From NCBI GenBank assembly GCA_030704615.1, contig CM060731.1:2358001-2422000 (forward strand): a DNA stretch of 64,000 nucleotides, read 5' to 3'. The stretch comes from Takakia lepidozioides (Eukaryota > Streptophyta > Takakiopsida > Takakiales > Takakiaceae). The position numbers and the translations under genes are program-made. Shown in pieces: positions 21,204-31,905 of the stretch (position 1 is its first letter; each line of letters begins with the position of its first letter). Under the pieces are notes generated by a model. That model saw nothing but the letters and a program-made list of their open reading frames with translations. It had not been told where the DNA came from and searched no databases.

Positions 21204-22110
21204 CGGTTTTATTTTCTCCCATCGTTAAAGTCGGTGCCGACTTTAAACCCACATTGATTTTTTGTGTTCATAATCGAAGATAAGTCGGCGCCGACTTATA
21301 GTTTTTTTGTTTTGTTTTTTGTTTTTTTTCTCCCATCGTTAAAGTCGGTGCCGACTTTAAACCCACACTGATTTTTTCTGTTCATAGTCGAAGATAAGAC
21401 GGTGCCGACTTATAGGTTTTTTTCTTTCTTTCTTTCTTTCTTTCTTTCTTTCCCTCCTTTAACCCAAACTGATTTGTATATTCCTAGTCGAATATAAGTC
21501 GGCACAGACTTCTAATTTATTTAGTTTAATATTTTGTTTTTGCTTTTGATGAACTTAACCCAAACTGATTTTTTGTGTTAATCGGAGATAAGTCTGCACC
21601 ATTGTTGGTCTGGTATGAGGTTTAGGACATACCAGACTGGTCCTGGTACCAGCCCCGTCACAAAACTTTCATACCAATCTGCTCTATATAATGGTGGATG
21701 TATTTTTTCCAGATAGTGGTATGAATATGAGTATCATGACCACAATACCAGCTGGTATGAGATATCAATTCTGGTATCATTCCAAAGCCATTTGACTTAC
21801 AAGTTTATCAAATATCAAGTGAAAACAAATATAATAAATATAAAGTAAATATAAATAAGTACATGTATGTACACATAAACTAGTATAGTACACATACCAG
21901 AGTAAATGAGGAAGATGACCGGGGGTACTCCAGTATTGTAGCTGGTATGAAAAAACGGATACTAGCCTGGTCTGGTATATGACCTGGTATTGTAGAACTT
22001 AAGACCAGGCTGGTGTTGTCCCTGATACCAGGGTTGATACCAGCGTTAATACTCGGGTCTGATACCCATACCAGACCAACAATGGTCGGCACCGACTTAT
22101 AATTTGCTTA
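20150..22110. repeat. Inverted arrays of AGTCGGCGCCGACT palindromes
   Basis: The left arm (20.15-21.0 kb) has units of about 105-135 bases, each holding AGTCGGCGCCGACTTATC and AAAGTCGGCACCGACTTT. The right arm (21.2-21.6 kb, resumed at 22.085-22.11 kb) contains the same blocks in reverse orientation, so the whole could fold back. Linkers are A/T-rich (GAACACAAAAAAT, AACGATGGGAGG). The centre has a 35-base T run at 21169-21203 and a TTTC microsatellite lies at about 21420-21452. The right arm is interrupted by the small element at 21600-22084. No coding frame. Confidence 0.85.
21592..22092. mobile_element. Small hAT-like MITE with target duplication
   Basis: Inverted termini CATTGTTGGTCTGGTATG at 21600 and its complement ending at 22084 enclose 485 bases without a gene. 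Many inner copies of CTGGTAT/ATACCAG fill the element. The flanks GTCTGCAC (21592-21599) and GTCGGCAC (22085-22092) differ at one base. Together they rebuild one palindrome unit of the surrounding array, so they are an 8-bp target duplication, the hAT size. A 9-bp reading with an asymmetric terminus is also possible, which would suit a MULE. Confidence 0.8.
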
Positions 22111-22379
22111 TTTCAATGAGTCTAAGATTAATATTGTGTCCACTATCAGCTATGTAGTTGGTTCTGAGTCTAGAATTGCAGCGGCAAACTTGCATTTTGT
22201 TAGTATCATCAATCAGTCCGCTTGGTCTGGTAGTATCCTCAATCAGTCCGCTGGTCCACAACTCGTAAAAGAACTAGGTATGCTTTTTATTTGTGTAAGT
22301 CAAATACATTGTCTCCGTAGGCCACTAATCTGCGTCATCATGGACACTGAGCTTCTCTGTCTGGCCTATCTATATGGTC
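22111..22379. other. No feature recognised
   Basis: Unique sequence with a short direct repeat (ATCAATCAGTCCGCTGGTC-like, twice near 22210-22255). It is the 3' flank of the RING gene. Confidence 0.4.
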
Positions 22380-22961
22380 TCAGATCCGACGCCGGCAGAG
22401 AGGGCATGACCTGTTGAGCTGCACCCATGTGTCAAAGTATGGAGTGTGGAATGAATGGAAGCACTCACTTAGCATGCATACGGACTCTCCAGCTACTGGT
22501 GTCTCTAGGCAAATTGTGCATGGTTCCAATGCCTTTCTTTCCGCCGGCACAACAGACTCCGGAGCCGACTCTTCAACGATGTCCATGGAAACACCAATCC
22601 AGTGCAAATCCTCCTCTTCATTAACCTCCATCTCCTCATCGTCACCTCCTTCCTCATCCTCCATCCCCACGTTTTCATCAGCGTCTGACTCCTCTGAATC
22701 AGTGCTGCATTCCTCTTCAGTTGGAGCGTTCTCATTTTGCGACTGCATAAGCAACAAGGCCTCATATTCCTGCCTGGCAACGCACTCGGCGATATCGTCG
22801 AGATAAGGAGTCCACCACGATTCGGAAGCAGGTCTGTCCTCCCCGTCGCCCTCCATAGCACGGTTGCTGCTGCTTGCATCCACATTGGCAGCAGACCTGT
22901 CCTCCCCGTCGTCCTCCATAGCACGGCTGCTGCCGCCTGCATCCACATTGGTAGCGTCCAT
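22380..22961 (-). CDS. RING-H2 finger protein
   Basis: Intact single-exon frame of 193 codons. The C-terminus has a RING-H2 pattern: C-x2-C (CTIC), then CFHSFH as C-x-H-x2-H, a conserved tryptophan, and CPLC. RING-H2 proteins act as E3 ubiquitin ligases that recruit an E2. The N-terminal half is acidic and begins with a duplicated block of about 20 residues (NVDA..S.RAME.DGEDR twice). The middle is a long run of E and D. No signal peptide or membrane segment. It is one of the few undamaged frames in the window, so it may be a host gene or a recent retrocopy; position between element fragments leaves both open. Confidence 0.75.
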   Translation of the reverse strand: MDATNVDAGGSSRAMEDDGEDRSAANVDASSSNRAMEGDGEDRPASESWWTPYLDDIAECVARQEYEALLLMQSQNENAPTEEECSTDSEESDADENVGMEDEEGGDDEEMEVNEEEDLHWIGVSMDIVEESAPESVVPAERKALEPCTICLETPVAGESVCMLSECFHSFHTPYFDTWVQLNRSCPLCRRRI

Positions 22962-23388
22962 CTTAGCTAAACAGACAAAATAACTAACAACAAACTTGAT
23001 TTTGAGCTGTCAACACTGTGCCTGTAATCGTTGCAGACTTCCCTTAACCAGCCAGCGCATAATTGGCGTCGTGAATGAGAAAACCTAGCCGGCCCAAAAC
23101 ACCAAGAATCGTTGTCTTTCGAATCTTACTTGTGTTCAATTTTTTTATTTTTTTTATTAAAAACGGTCTTATTCCCGCGGTCCTATTCCCGCGGCCTTAT
23201 TCTCCTCTTATGCCTGTAATCGTTGCCAACTATGCAGGTTCGGCAACTGCCGAACCTGCTTTTTCCGAACCGAAGGCAAACTTCTAGGCCACATTATGAT
23301 GCAGCACTTCGCACTTTTTGACATGAAAAACAGTCAAAATTAGGTCGGGAAGGGCTAAATTCCAGGAATATTCCCTAAAAATTGCTCT
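22962..23388. other. Upstream flank of RING gene, no gene seen
   Basis: Contains T-rich runs and a small hairpin near 23237-23265 (GCAGGTTCGGCAACTGCC with GAACCTGC). No coding frame is convincing. Confidence 0.4.
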
Positions 23389-23430
23389 GCTCATGCTTAT
23401 ATGTGCTCATGCTCATGCTCACCGCTCATG
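23389..23430. repeat. GCTCATG cluster, possible transposon end
   Basis: Five GCTCATG-type copies in 42 bases, ending CGCTCATGCAAAG. It resembles the ends of transposon copies A and B but lacks the GAAATAG block. The element would lie to the left, and retroelement gag follows on the right. Confidence 0.4.
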
Positions 23431-25309
23431 CAAAGTACACACCTCTTCCGTGTGCAGTTCCATGCCTCATCATCTTCACGCACATCACTATCATCTTCAT
23501 TCACATCTTCATCCTCATCCACTGGAGGTAATAGTTTAGCCTTGCTTCTGGTAACTATCATTGTACTTACTTCTGGTACAAAACATGACATAACCATGTG
23601 AGCTGCCACTACCGGGGGCCTTCATTCACAGGGATTCTCACCTCATTCTGGTGTCTAATCCAGATTGGACAGGCTGACTTGCGATGTCCTGGTTGGTTAC
23701 AATAGTAACATAGTTCTTCACCATTGGGTCCTCGCCCTTGGTCCATTCTGGGATTATTTCTATAATCCTGATTCCCTGCAGGGTAATTCCCCCTTGGATT
23801 ACCCTGGTAGTTGCCCCTGGGATTGCCTTGGTAATTCCCTCTAGGATTACCTCTTCCTGCCATACCATTGTTATATCCACCAGGCCTACCATAGTGGTCA
23901 TGGTCATTGTTTCTTCTTGGCTGGGGTTGCACTTGATGCACCCTCACTTATCTTGGTTCCCTTGTAGTTGTCTTTCTGTTGTAATAACAATTCTCAGTAG
24001 AATGGTTATCCTATAGATAGTACAGTGTTTCTCCTACATGTGGCATTCAGCTGTGGTATGGCCTTCATTTTGGCATTTTGCACACCAAACACCATTCCTC
24101 CAATGTGTTGCAGCCTCTGTGGCATACTTTTTCAAGATTTCTTCCAATATTTTCATAGTTGTCCCTCTTCAACTTTTCCTTCTTCTTGCTCTTCTTCTTG
24201 AGCTCTTGCTCTTCTTCCTCATCTGACTCATCCTCAGAGTCATCATCATCCATTTTATCCTTCCTGAGCAATTTCTCTTGCTCAATTCTGTTGGCTGTTT
24301 CAAATGCCTCCTCCACTGTATTATGGGGTAACATATCCACTTTCTTTTGTAACTCAGGTCTCAGCCCACTTACAAACCAAGTCTTTTGTAAACCTCCTGG
24401 TAGCACATCAGGCAACCTCTTCACCATTAACTCCATCTTCTCCAGATATTCCTCAACAATTTCATGCTTCTTTTGTCTCAATTGTTGTAGACTAACGTAC
24501 ACTTCATCTTCAGTTTTGCTTGTCCTGAACCTGTTTCGGAATGATGTACTAAGGCCATTCCAGATTTTAAAATGATTATTAGGAAACCTTGCATACCACT
24601 CACTTGCTTTCTTGATAAGTGAACAAGGAAACAATCTCAGTTTGGCATCATCACCATTCTCATTGTTCACTGTACACATGTGCTCAAATTAGCTGATGTG
24701 TACATCAGGATCCCCTTTTCCTGCATATATCGGAAAAGGTGGTTTTGCCCGTGTTGGAGGTACTGCCATCTGTGGCCCTACTCCCTGCCCTGTGGCAGGT
24801 GCTGGTCCTCCTGTAGGTACTGGTCTTTGAGACCTGCTGTGGTTGTGGTTGAACTTCCACCAGGTGTTGGCCCGTGAGCACTTCCTGCTACTGGCAGTAC
24901 CCCCAGCTCCAGTTGCACTACTTCCCACACTCCCTGTCCCCCCAGAGCCAGATCCAATTTGCCCGCCTGATCCCCCTGAGTCGACACCTGTGTTGGCCTG
25001 TGATTCAAGTACTCCAATTGATCCAGGTCCAACAGGTTGGGATGTCTTGGTTGTAGTCTCAACCTCAACTGTTGGGTCTATGTCTTCACACTCTTCGTCT
25101 TCCAAGTTTTTCTCTCTGTTTTCATCTTCCAAGTTCTTATCTTGGATTTCTTCTTCCTCACTCATATAACTCAATTGAAGTAGTGTTGGAGAATCTGAAC
25201 TCTCCGTTGGCTCTGCCTCATCTTCCTCTCCTTCCTTGGCTTGTGTTTCAGAAACTGGAGTTCCTGCTCTTGATGTTCCATGCCAACTCTGATCAAAGAT
25301 TTCTGTCAA
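23431..25309 (-). pseudogene. Gag of a Tat-like Ty3/gypsy element
   Basis: Minus-strand order: acidic N-terminal part from the ATG at 25309; gag core (SEWYARFPNNHF, FRNRFRTSK, LQQLRQKKHEIVEEYLEKME) at 24679-24065; a G/N/R-rich region with three GNYQGNPR-like repeats; and a zinc knuckle CYYCNQPGHRKSAC near 23690. A frame beginning MIVTRSKAK (23555) probably starts the next ORF before the sequence stops at the GCTCATG cluster. Gag packages the RNA. An in-frame stop at about 24690 and a frame change near 24050 break it. Confidence 0.75.
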
Positions 25310-25392
25310 ATCTTAAACCCAAGGATGTACCTCTGATTTTTCCTCTCGTGGTTGATCTTCTTCCTATACCAAATCCCTTAATATTTCTTGCA

Positions 25393-25650
25393 AATAACCC
25401 TTCCATTTCACGAGATACTCCGTTTCTCGATTCTTGAACCTCCTCGACTTAAGCACTGCCTCCACCTCGTACTCAGGTTCATTTTCATGATCCAACAGCA
25501 CAGGTGGCGGACGCATCACTTGATGCCGATTCGGACGCGCTTCGTCTTTGAAGTAAGGCTTCAAAAGGGAGACGTGGAATACCGGATGCACCTTGTTGTT
25601 TGCCGGCAACTCCAATTCATACACATCCTCATTCATAACCTTTCGGATGC
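25393..25650 (-). pseudogene. Chromodomain end of the older chromovirus
   Basis: Continuation of the older integrase: MNEDVYELELPANNK, HVSLLKPYF and EYLVKWKGY, the aromatic core of a chromodomain. The rest of the chromodomain is missing, because the sequence changes at 25393 to unrelated DNA. The chromodomain directs such elements to marked chromatin. Confidence 0.85.
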
Positions 25651-25655
25651 GAAAG
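25651..25655. repeat. Target site duplication, left copy
   Basis: GAAAG directly before the LTR start TGTCGCG. It equals 32767-32771 after the other LTR, and the undamaged copy of the target at about 27651 has it once. Confidence 0.9.
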
Positions 25656-26382
25656 TGTCGCGCACCTCACTTCGGTAAGCTCCCCCTGAAGTCATAGTTA
25701 CTCGCTTTGATGCGCGCGCCTGACTCCCAACCTGGCCGCCGGACCAACTTGGAGCTTCGGCTGCTCACCGGGGCATAACGGTCCCCCTTTGTTCTCCCAA
25801 AGAACCCTCCACCGATTTGGAACCAGCGGGAATTCCCTTTGGTAGTTGGCAGTCCGGAACAGCTCCCCACTCTTTGGTCGCTTTCCGGCTCGCTCGCTTA
25901 CTCACTAGTTTTTGGTCACCAACGGGTTTGCACCGTTCTCGGGGTTACTACTCCCTATATATACTTCTGTAGTTGTCCACGGGGGTTTCACAACCAGCCA
26001 TGCCATTTTATGGCGAACCACCACGAAAACCCTCGACTCCCGGTGATGAGTCGCGGTGAGTCTTGGCCCACTCACCACGGCCCCTATGGACCGTGATGAG
26101 TCCCAAGACTCCCCGCGACTCCCACCACGAGGTCTCCGCCCCCATGGTGAGTCTTATGCCACCCCCACTAAGTCCCGCTAAGCTACCACCACCCCTTGTG
26201 GAGCCACCCCCACCGCAACCCGGTGTGCGGGGCTCCACCTAGTGAGCGCCTCCGTTTCCCTGAGTGCCTTGGGCACTCAAGGGTGCTTTAGCCCCCCATA
26301 CCTATCGCTGCCACTGCCCCCACCACAGGGGCAGTCCCTCATGTGTCCCGACCCCCTGCCCTCAAGGCAAATGGCCGCGACA
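25656..26382 (-). repeat. 3' LTR of younger chromovirus
   Basis: 727 bases, TGTCGCG to CGCGACA in plus orientation. TATATATA near 25956 on the plus strand is palindromic and could serve as a core promoter on the minus strand. It contains several perfect short direct repeats of CACCACGG/GGTGAGTC type. Confidence 0.9.
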
Positions 26383-27286
26383 CACACCCCTACCAACAGG
26401 GAGTCGATGTCCTCATCGACTTGTCCATTTTGTAGAAACGAACATCCAAGTTGTGGCGTCCCACATCAAGGAGTTTGTTTCCGCACCATGGCGTCCCATG
26501 ACAAAGAACCAAACCCCACACTTGACTCTACTCTCCACTAGCTAGTTCGGCCGACTTCCTCCAAGTCTCGGCCAAGGGTGGAGCCTCTCCAGCTCCTCCC
26601 AGTGCACTCTTCTTGGCCTACTTCAAGGCCAAGGAACGATCCTCCCCGAGGATCGAATCGCCTTACTGCAACAACATTGCTTGCGACCGCTCATGATGCC
26701 GCTTTTGGCATCACCTTGAGCAAGGGTTCACCTCGAACCCTCTTTGACTAGGAAGATAACCTTGAACCAACCGTGCGCCCCAATCACTACAATTGGGTCC
26801 GCCTTGGAATGCTGGCCTGAGGTACGGGAACACGCCGAAGCCGCACTACGACTTCGTCCCGAGGCTACACGATTATAGTACGTGAACGGAAGCACGTAGC
26901 TTCCGCGTTAGCCCGCACTACAAGGCAACCCCCTCGGTAGCGCAGTTATAGTACGCGCACGCGCCAAGTGCGCACTAGCACGTGAACTCCCAAAGAAGGC
27001 GCAAGTTTCCTTGCCCCTTGGATGGGAGTCACCCGATTTTGGCACTGCGCAAACACACGATTAACCCAATTTACCTCTCCCACTTTTGTAAACTAGCATG
27101 CATTCTACACACTAGCCAACCATACCATGCATCACCATTCCAAACAAAATAGGAAGCACAACATTTTGAAACATTTCATTTAAAGCAAATTTTGTACAAT
27201 ACAAGTTTTTGCATTCGGATTCCTGAGCTAGCTAAGCCGGGCTAAGCATGTATTTCCTCCCCCACGCTCCAAGGTTGATGTCCCCA
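26383..27286 (-). other. 3' untranslated part of younger chromovirus
   Basis: Between the chromodomain stop and the 3' LTR. There is no convincing frame. Next to the LTR on the minus strand is a purine-rich GGTAGGGGTGTG that may be the polypurine tract. The older copy has lost this part, so it cannot be compared. Confidence 0.5.
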
Positions 27287-27718
27287 TCAACGCTTCTTCC
27301 GCTTTTGAGGTCGCCCTTCGAACGCTGCAACCGCCTCGGATGTGTTTCCCATTTCTGAGGCACGCACCCAAGATGCCTCCACATGATGATAGCCCTTCCA
27401 TTTGACGAGATACTCCGTTTCTCGGTTCTTGAACCTCCTCGACTTAAGTACTGCCTCCACCTCGTACTCAGGTTCATTTTCATGATCCAACAGCATAGGT
27501 GGCGGACGCAACACTTGATGCCGATTCGGACGCGCTTCATCTTTCAAGTAAGGCTTCAAAAGGGAGACATGGAATACTGGGTGCACCTTGCTGTTTGCCG
27601 GCAGCTCCAATTCATACACATCCTCATTCATAACCTTCCGAATGCGAAAGGGTCCCGCATATGGAGGTATGAACTTCGGACTCACTTCCGGAGGTAGTCG
27701 GAAATTCTTGATGTTCAA
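27287..27718 (-). pseudogene. Integrase C-terminus and chromodomain
   Basis: Reads on from the integrase frame across an in-frame TAG at 27721-27719: NIKNFRLPPEVSPKF, then GPFRIRKVMNEDVYELEL, then a chromodomain with EYLVKWKGYHH and ASWV, ending in basic RPQKRKKR. The aromatic Y, W and W positions for methyl-lysine binding are present. The TAG separating it from integrase is shared with the older copy at 32842-32840, so it predates both insertions. Confidence 0.85.
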
Positions 27719-28849
27719 CTAGACCTCCGTGTCTGCCTCAAACTTCACTTCCCTCTGCTTCCGATTCGCCTGCCTTTCATACCGTTTCCTAGCTTTGGCA
27801 ATGTTGTACTTTGCGAGCTTCAACAAACGCTCGCGTTCTTCCAGTACCACCGCTACTGCCGGTTCCTCAACGTCCTGGGCGGCCCAACTTGTCGGCACCA
27901 GAGGTGCTTTTCCATAGACCAATACGAAAGGGGAAACTCCCGTTGCGGAGTGTTTTGTGTTATTATAACAGAACTCTACCGCGTCTAAGTGTTCCACCCA
28001 GTCTGATTGGTCTGCCGACACGTAATTCCGCAAGATCTGCTTCACTACGGAATTCACTCTTTCCGTTTGGCCGTCGGTTGTAGGTCGGAAGGCGGTGCTC
28101 ATCTTCAGCCTCGTCCCCATCTTCTTCCAAAGTGTCTTCCAAAATTTACTCGTAAACTTTGGATCGCGGTCCGAGACAATATCCTTCGAGACTCCATGAT
28201 GCTTTAAGACGTGGGCGAAGTAAAGTCGCCCTGTCTCCTGCGCCGTTGCCGTCTCATTGGTGGGGATGAAATGGCCCATTTTACTGAACCTATCCACCAC
28301 CACCATGATTGCATCGAATCCTTTTGACATCGGCATAGCAATCATGAAATCCATCGAGACGCTTTCCCAAGTCCCCTCTGGAATCGGCAAGGGTTGTAAT
28401 AGCCCCGCTTGCTTTTTGTACTCGCTCCGGTTTTGTTGGCATGTGGTGCATGTCTTGACATACTCCTCTGCCTCCTCCCTCAGTTTGGGCCAGAAATACT
28501 CTTTCTTCAAGAGTGCCGCAGTGCGCTTGGCTCCGCCGTGGCCCGCAAGCGGGCTATCATGGCATTCTCTCAAGAGGCTATCTCTGATCCCTCCCTTCGG
28601 CACGTAGAGACGCTTTTGCTTATACCGGAGCAACCCATTTTGCAAGTGGAACTGCGATTTAACCCCCATTCTCAAGTCCTGCATCACGGACTTTGTCAGC
28701 TCATCCTTCCGGCAAGCCTTCCGGATCTTCCTTTGGAGCGCCATCTCGCCCTTGTACACCAACAAGAGATGCTGCTTTCTACTTAAAGCATCGACCACCA
28801 CGTTGTCTCGTCCCGGTTTGTACTGGATATCCACGTCGAACACCGCCAA
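27719..28849 (-). CDS. Integrase of younger chromovirus
   Basis: Frame with the end of RNase H ([10 protein letters not shown]), the HHCC zinc-binding module ([24 protein letters not shown]) and the catalytic core: [26 protein letters not shown] and [12 protein letters not shown] give the D, D, E residues. It inserts the element cDNA. The frame stops at a TAG just before the C-terminal GPF block. The join to the RNase H frame needs a frameshift near 28850. Confidence 0.85.
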   Translation of the reverse strand: MAVFDVDIQYKPGRDNVVVDALSRKQHLLLVYKGEMALQRKIRKACRKDELTKSVMQDLRMGVKSQFHLQNGLLRYKQKRLYVPKGGIRDSLLRECHDSPLAGHGGAKRTAALLKKEYFWPKLREEAEEYVKTCTTCQQNRSEYKKQAGLLQPLPIPEGTWESVSMDFMIAMPMSKGFDAIMVVVDRFSKMGHFIPTNETATAQETGRLYFAHVLKHHGVSKDIVSDRDPKFTSKFWKTLWKKMGTRLKMSTAFRPTTDGQTERVNSVVKQILRNYVSADQSDWVEHLDAVEFCYNNTKHSATGVSPFVLVYGKAPLVPTSWAAQDVEEPAVAVVLEERERLLKLAKYNIAKARKRYERQANRKQREVKFEADTEV

Positions 28850-30039
28850 AGTATCTTGCCACCTAAGTTGTTTGGGGACAACTTGGGCTGCGTGGCAAAA
28901 TACTTCACCGTGACATTGTCCGTGAACACCTTCACTGGGTTGGAACCAACATAGTGGCGCCAGAGCTCAAGACAGTGCACCACCGCCTTCATCTCTTTCT
29001 CGTGCGTCGGCCACCGTCGCTCCACTTCATTCAATTTCTTACTTTCGTAAGCCACTGGACGTCCATCTTGCATCAGTACACCCCCAATCGCGAAGTCCGA
29101 CGCATCTGTATGTATCTCGAACGGACGATCGAACTCCGGGATTTTCAAGACTGGAGCTTCCGCCATCCGCTGCTTCAATTCAGCAAAAGCTTGGCCACAA
29201 AAGGTGTTCCATGCCCAGACTTTAGATTTACACAGAAGGTCCGACAGCGGCCCCGCGATCTTGGTGAAATTTCTCACATACTTCCGGTAATAGGAGGCGA
29301 GTCCTAGGAAGGAACGCACTCCCGGGACCGAAGTTGGAGGCTCCCAGTCCAATATCGCCCTCACCTTTCTGTCATCCATTTTGATCCCATCCTGTGTAAT
29401 CACATGCCCCAAGAACTCCACTTTCATGACCCCGAATTCGCACTTTGAAGCTTTGGCATACAGCTTCCCTTCTCGCAATTTTTGGAACACCCTTTTGAGG
29501 TGCTCCAGGTGCTCCTCCTTTGTTTTCGAGTACACCAAGATGTCGTCGATGTGCACGATCACAAAGTCATCCAACCACTCCTGAAAAAGGCTGTTCAACA
29601 GCGTGCTAAATATCGCTGGTGCATTGGTGAGCCCAAAAGGCATCACCAAGAACTCATATAAACCATACCTTGTCCTGCACGCGGTCTTCTCCTCATCTCC
29701 TTCCGCCACCCGAATTTGATGATAGCCGGAGCGCAAGTCGATCCGGCTGAAATACTTCGCTCCTGCCAACCGATCGAAGAGGTCGTTGATCCTTGGCAAA
29801 GGGTACCGGTTTTTGATAGTCACCTTATTCAAAGCCCTGTAATCGACACACATCCGCAGCGTCCCATCTTTCTTGTCTGCAAATAGCACCGGGGCTCCGT
29901 AAGGTGACTTACTCGGCCGGATGTACCCCTTTGACATTAGATCCTTGAGCTGAGTCTTCAGCTCGACCAACTCTCTGTGGCTCAACCGGTTGGGCGCCTT
30001 GGCAGGCGGTTCCGATCCCGGTATCAATCTTGTGGTCAA
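28783..30039 (-). CDS. Reverse transcriptase and RNase H of younger chromovirus
   Basis: Conserved blocks in order: [61 protein letters not shown] and the active site [16 protein letters not shown] replaces the common YIDD (the older copy has YIDD at about 34680). RNase H follows with [12 protein letters not shown] and [12 protein letters not shown]. It copies the genomic RNA into DNA. The end of the frame, after TQPKLSPN, is scrambled by a frameshift at about 28860. Confidence 0.88.
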   Translation of the reverse strand: MTTRLIPGSEPPAKAPNRLSHRELVELKTQLKDLMSKGYIRPSKSPYGAPVLFADKKDGTLRMCVDYRALNKVTIKNRYPLPRINDLFDRLAGAKYFSRIDLRSGYHQIRVAEGDEEKTACRTRYGLYEFLVMPFGLTNAPAIFSTLLNSLFQEWLDDFVIVHIDDILVYSKTKEEHLEHLKRVFQKLREGKLYAKASKCEFGVMKVEFLGHVITQDGIKMDDRKVRAILDWEPPTSVPGVRSFLGLASYYRKYVRNFTKIAGPLSDLLCKSKVWAWNTFCGQAFAELKQRMAEAPVLKIPEFDRPFEIHTDASDFAIGGVLMQDGRPVAYESKKLNEVERRWPTHEKEMKAVVHCLELWRHYVGSNPVKVFTDNVTVKYFATQPKLSPNNLGGKILWRCSTWISSTNRDETTWWSML

Positions 30040-30081
30040 CTTCTCTTCGCGGTGGCAAACCGCTTGGTAAATCCTCCGGCA

Positions 30082-30690
30082 TCACATCCTCACATCCTGG
30101 TATTTCTCCAAAATCCCCTTGATCCAATCTGGGCTCGGCTCCCCATCGCCTTCTCCCTTCACTTCTCTAATGTAAAGCAAAAACTGGGGCTCGTGTGCCT
30201 CCTCCACGGCCCACTCCCTTGCTGACAGAAGGTTTATTCGCCCTCCCACGGGTTTGGGCGTTTCCGACACTCGTAAGACTCGCCACCATTCCCAACATGG
30301 CAGCGTGACTACTCTCTTGCGGCCATCTATGACCGCTCCGGATTTGCTCAAAAAGGTCATCCCAAAAATGAGATCCACTCCATCGATCTCGCAGATGGTG
30401 AAGTTCTCACGTCCCTCCCAACTTCCCAGTTGAAGAGGAACATCGAACGCCAACCTTGTCGTCAATTGTGGTTCTCCTTTAGCAGAACGCACCTCAATAG
30501 AGGCCCCCACGTCACTTGTCGGGAGTCCCAACTTTCGCGCCGCGCCGGCGTCATGAAGGAGTGCGACGCTCCTGTGTCCACCAACAACGACACGTTAGTT
30601 CCGGATATTATCCCATCCACGAACAATAACTGACTCCCTTTACGCAGGGCGCCAGTTTCCTGATACAACTCACAAGAATAGTTGCCTACC
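30082..30690 (-). pseudogene. Aspartic protease of younger chromovirus
   Basis: LLVDTGASHSFM near 30590 is the catalytic DTGA motif of retropepsins, preceded by GTNV and followed after a frame change by DLIFGMTFLSKSGAVID, the second flap and C-terminal block (I-G-M-x-F/W-L). It cleaves the polyprotein. Frames change near 30530 and 30080. Confidence 0.8.
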
Positions 30691-31850
30691 TTGCAAGTCC
30701 TGGCGACCACCGCTTCCACCAAGCGACTGATGGTATCTTCCGACAGCCCGTGGTTGCCCGAGTCATGTTCAATTGTCGAGGTTTCGTGCACTTCTTGGCC
30801 ATGTGCCCGGGCTCCCCGCAATTGAAACACACTCCATCAAAGGTCGCCTTCTGTCCGCCATAGGCCGCTCCACCCACTTTTCCTTTCGAAGCACCGGGTG
30901 CCGCCTTGACTTGTGAAGGCCCTCCCTTCGATTTCCACGTGCCATTGTCGCCGCGTGGCCTATCCCACTTCTTTTCCGGTCGGAAGGAGTCACCTTCCCG
31001 CCGGGTCTTCTTGTGGTTCAGCTCCGTACGGCCTTGTCTTTCACCCCTAGGGACATCTGAGAAACATTCAGCCCTCTCAATTGCCTCGTTCAAAGTCTTA
31101 GGTGGCTTCTCCTCCAACTTCCGCCTGGCCCATGGGGCCAGTCCCGCCACAAAGTTGAAGACCATTTCTGGTTCTGCCATGTCCGCGACTTCGAGCAAAA
31201 GCACATTGAAAGCCTGGACATATCCCCGAATGTCATCTGTTTGCTTCAAATTCCTCATCTTGTCCCGGGCAAGCCAGGACGCGTTGAGGGGCACAAACTG
31301 TCTCTTCATCAATTCCTTGAACCCACTCCAGTTCAAGGTTTCCGGGCTTGGACCTCGGTCGTGAAGGCGTTTCTGCCACCATTGTTGAGCATAGCCCCTC
31401 AAATAGGTGGGAGCCACTTCCACCCGATCCTCGTCACTCAACTTGGCCGCCCGGAAGTACTGCTCTAGCTCCAGGAGCCAAGTGTTGAGTGCTTCCGATT
31501 TCGGACGCCCTCGAAGGTGCCGGGTTCCTTAGGCTTCACCTTAAACTTTGCCTTAGTGGAAGTGGCATTAGCCGCCTTCAACACACGTCTTTCAACGTCC
31601 CGCCAAACTGCGCCAACAACCCTTCCCAAAAGGCTGCCGGCATGGGAGACATCTCTTGGTTTGTCGGAGCTCTCAAGGATTCCTTGGGCTCCGACTCCTC
31701 GGATTCCTCCCGCTCTTGAGCGGCCTCGTTTTTGGAAACATGCATCGCTTCCTCAAACGGCCGCCTCGGTGACACGTCGCCCCCATCGGGCTCACCAGGA
31801 TCATCATCTTTTGGGCCGTTCCGCTTTCGCTTTGGCTTGCCCGACCCCAT
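30690..31850 (-). pseudogene. Gag of younger chromovirus
   Basis: Start MGSGKPKRKRNGPKDDD at 31850, an acidic linker, then the gag core (YLRGYAQQWWQKRLHD, FKELMKRQFVPL, LKQTDDIRGYVQAFN). It ends with one CCHC knuckle, CFNCGEPGHMAKKC, near 30810. Gag forms the particle and binds RNA. A frameshift around 31.50-31.58 kb splits the first and second thirds; the older copy reads through this place. Confidence 0.85.
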
Positions 31851-31891
31851 GATGAGGCCAATCCCAAGGACGATCACGTACTGAACTCTAA

Positions 31892-31903
31892 GCTCTGATA
31901 CCA
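31892..31903 (-). promoter_or_regulatory. Primer binding site, initiator Met tRNA
   Basis: TGGTATCAGAGC on the minus strand two bases after the 5' LTR is the standard complement of the 3' end of plant initiator Met tRNA. Confidence 0.9.
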
Positions 31904-31905
31904 AG

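Noticed and set aside
22414-22806. Serine-rich frame of 130 codons on the plus strand
   Set aside because: It is the antisense of the acidic part of the RING-H2 gene.
26242-26545. Proline- and serine-rich frames in the LTR region
   Set aside because: They lie mostly in LTR sequence, recur in all three LTRs with frameshifts and have no conserved residues.
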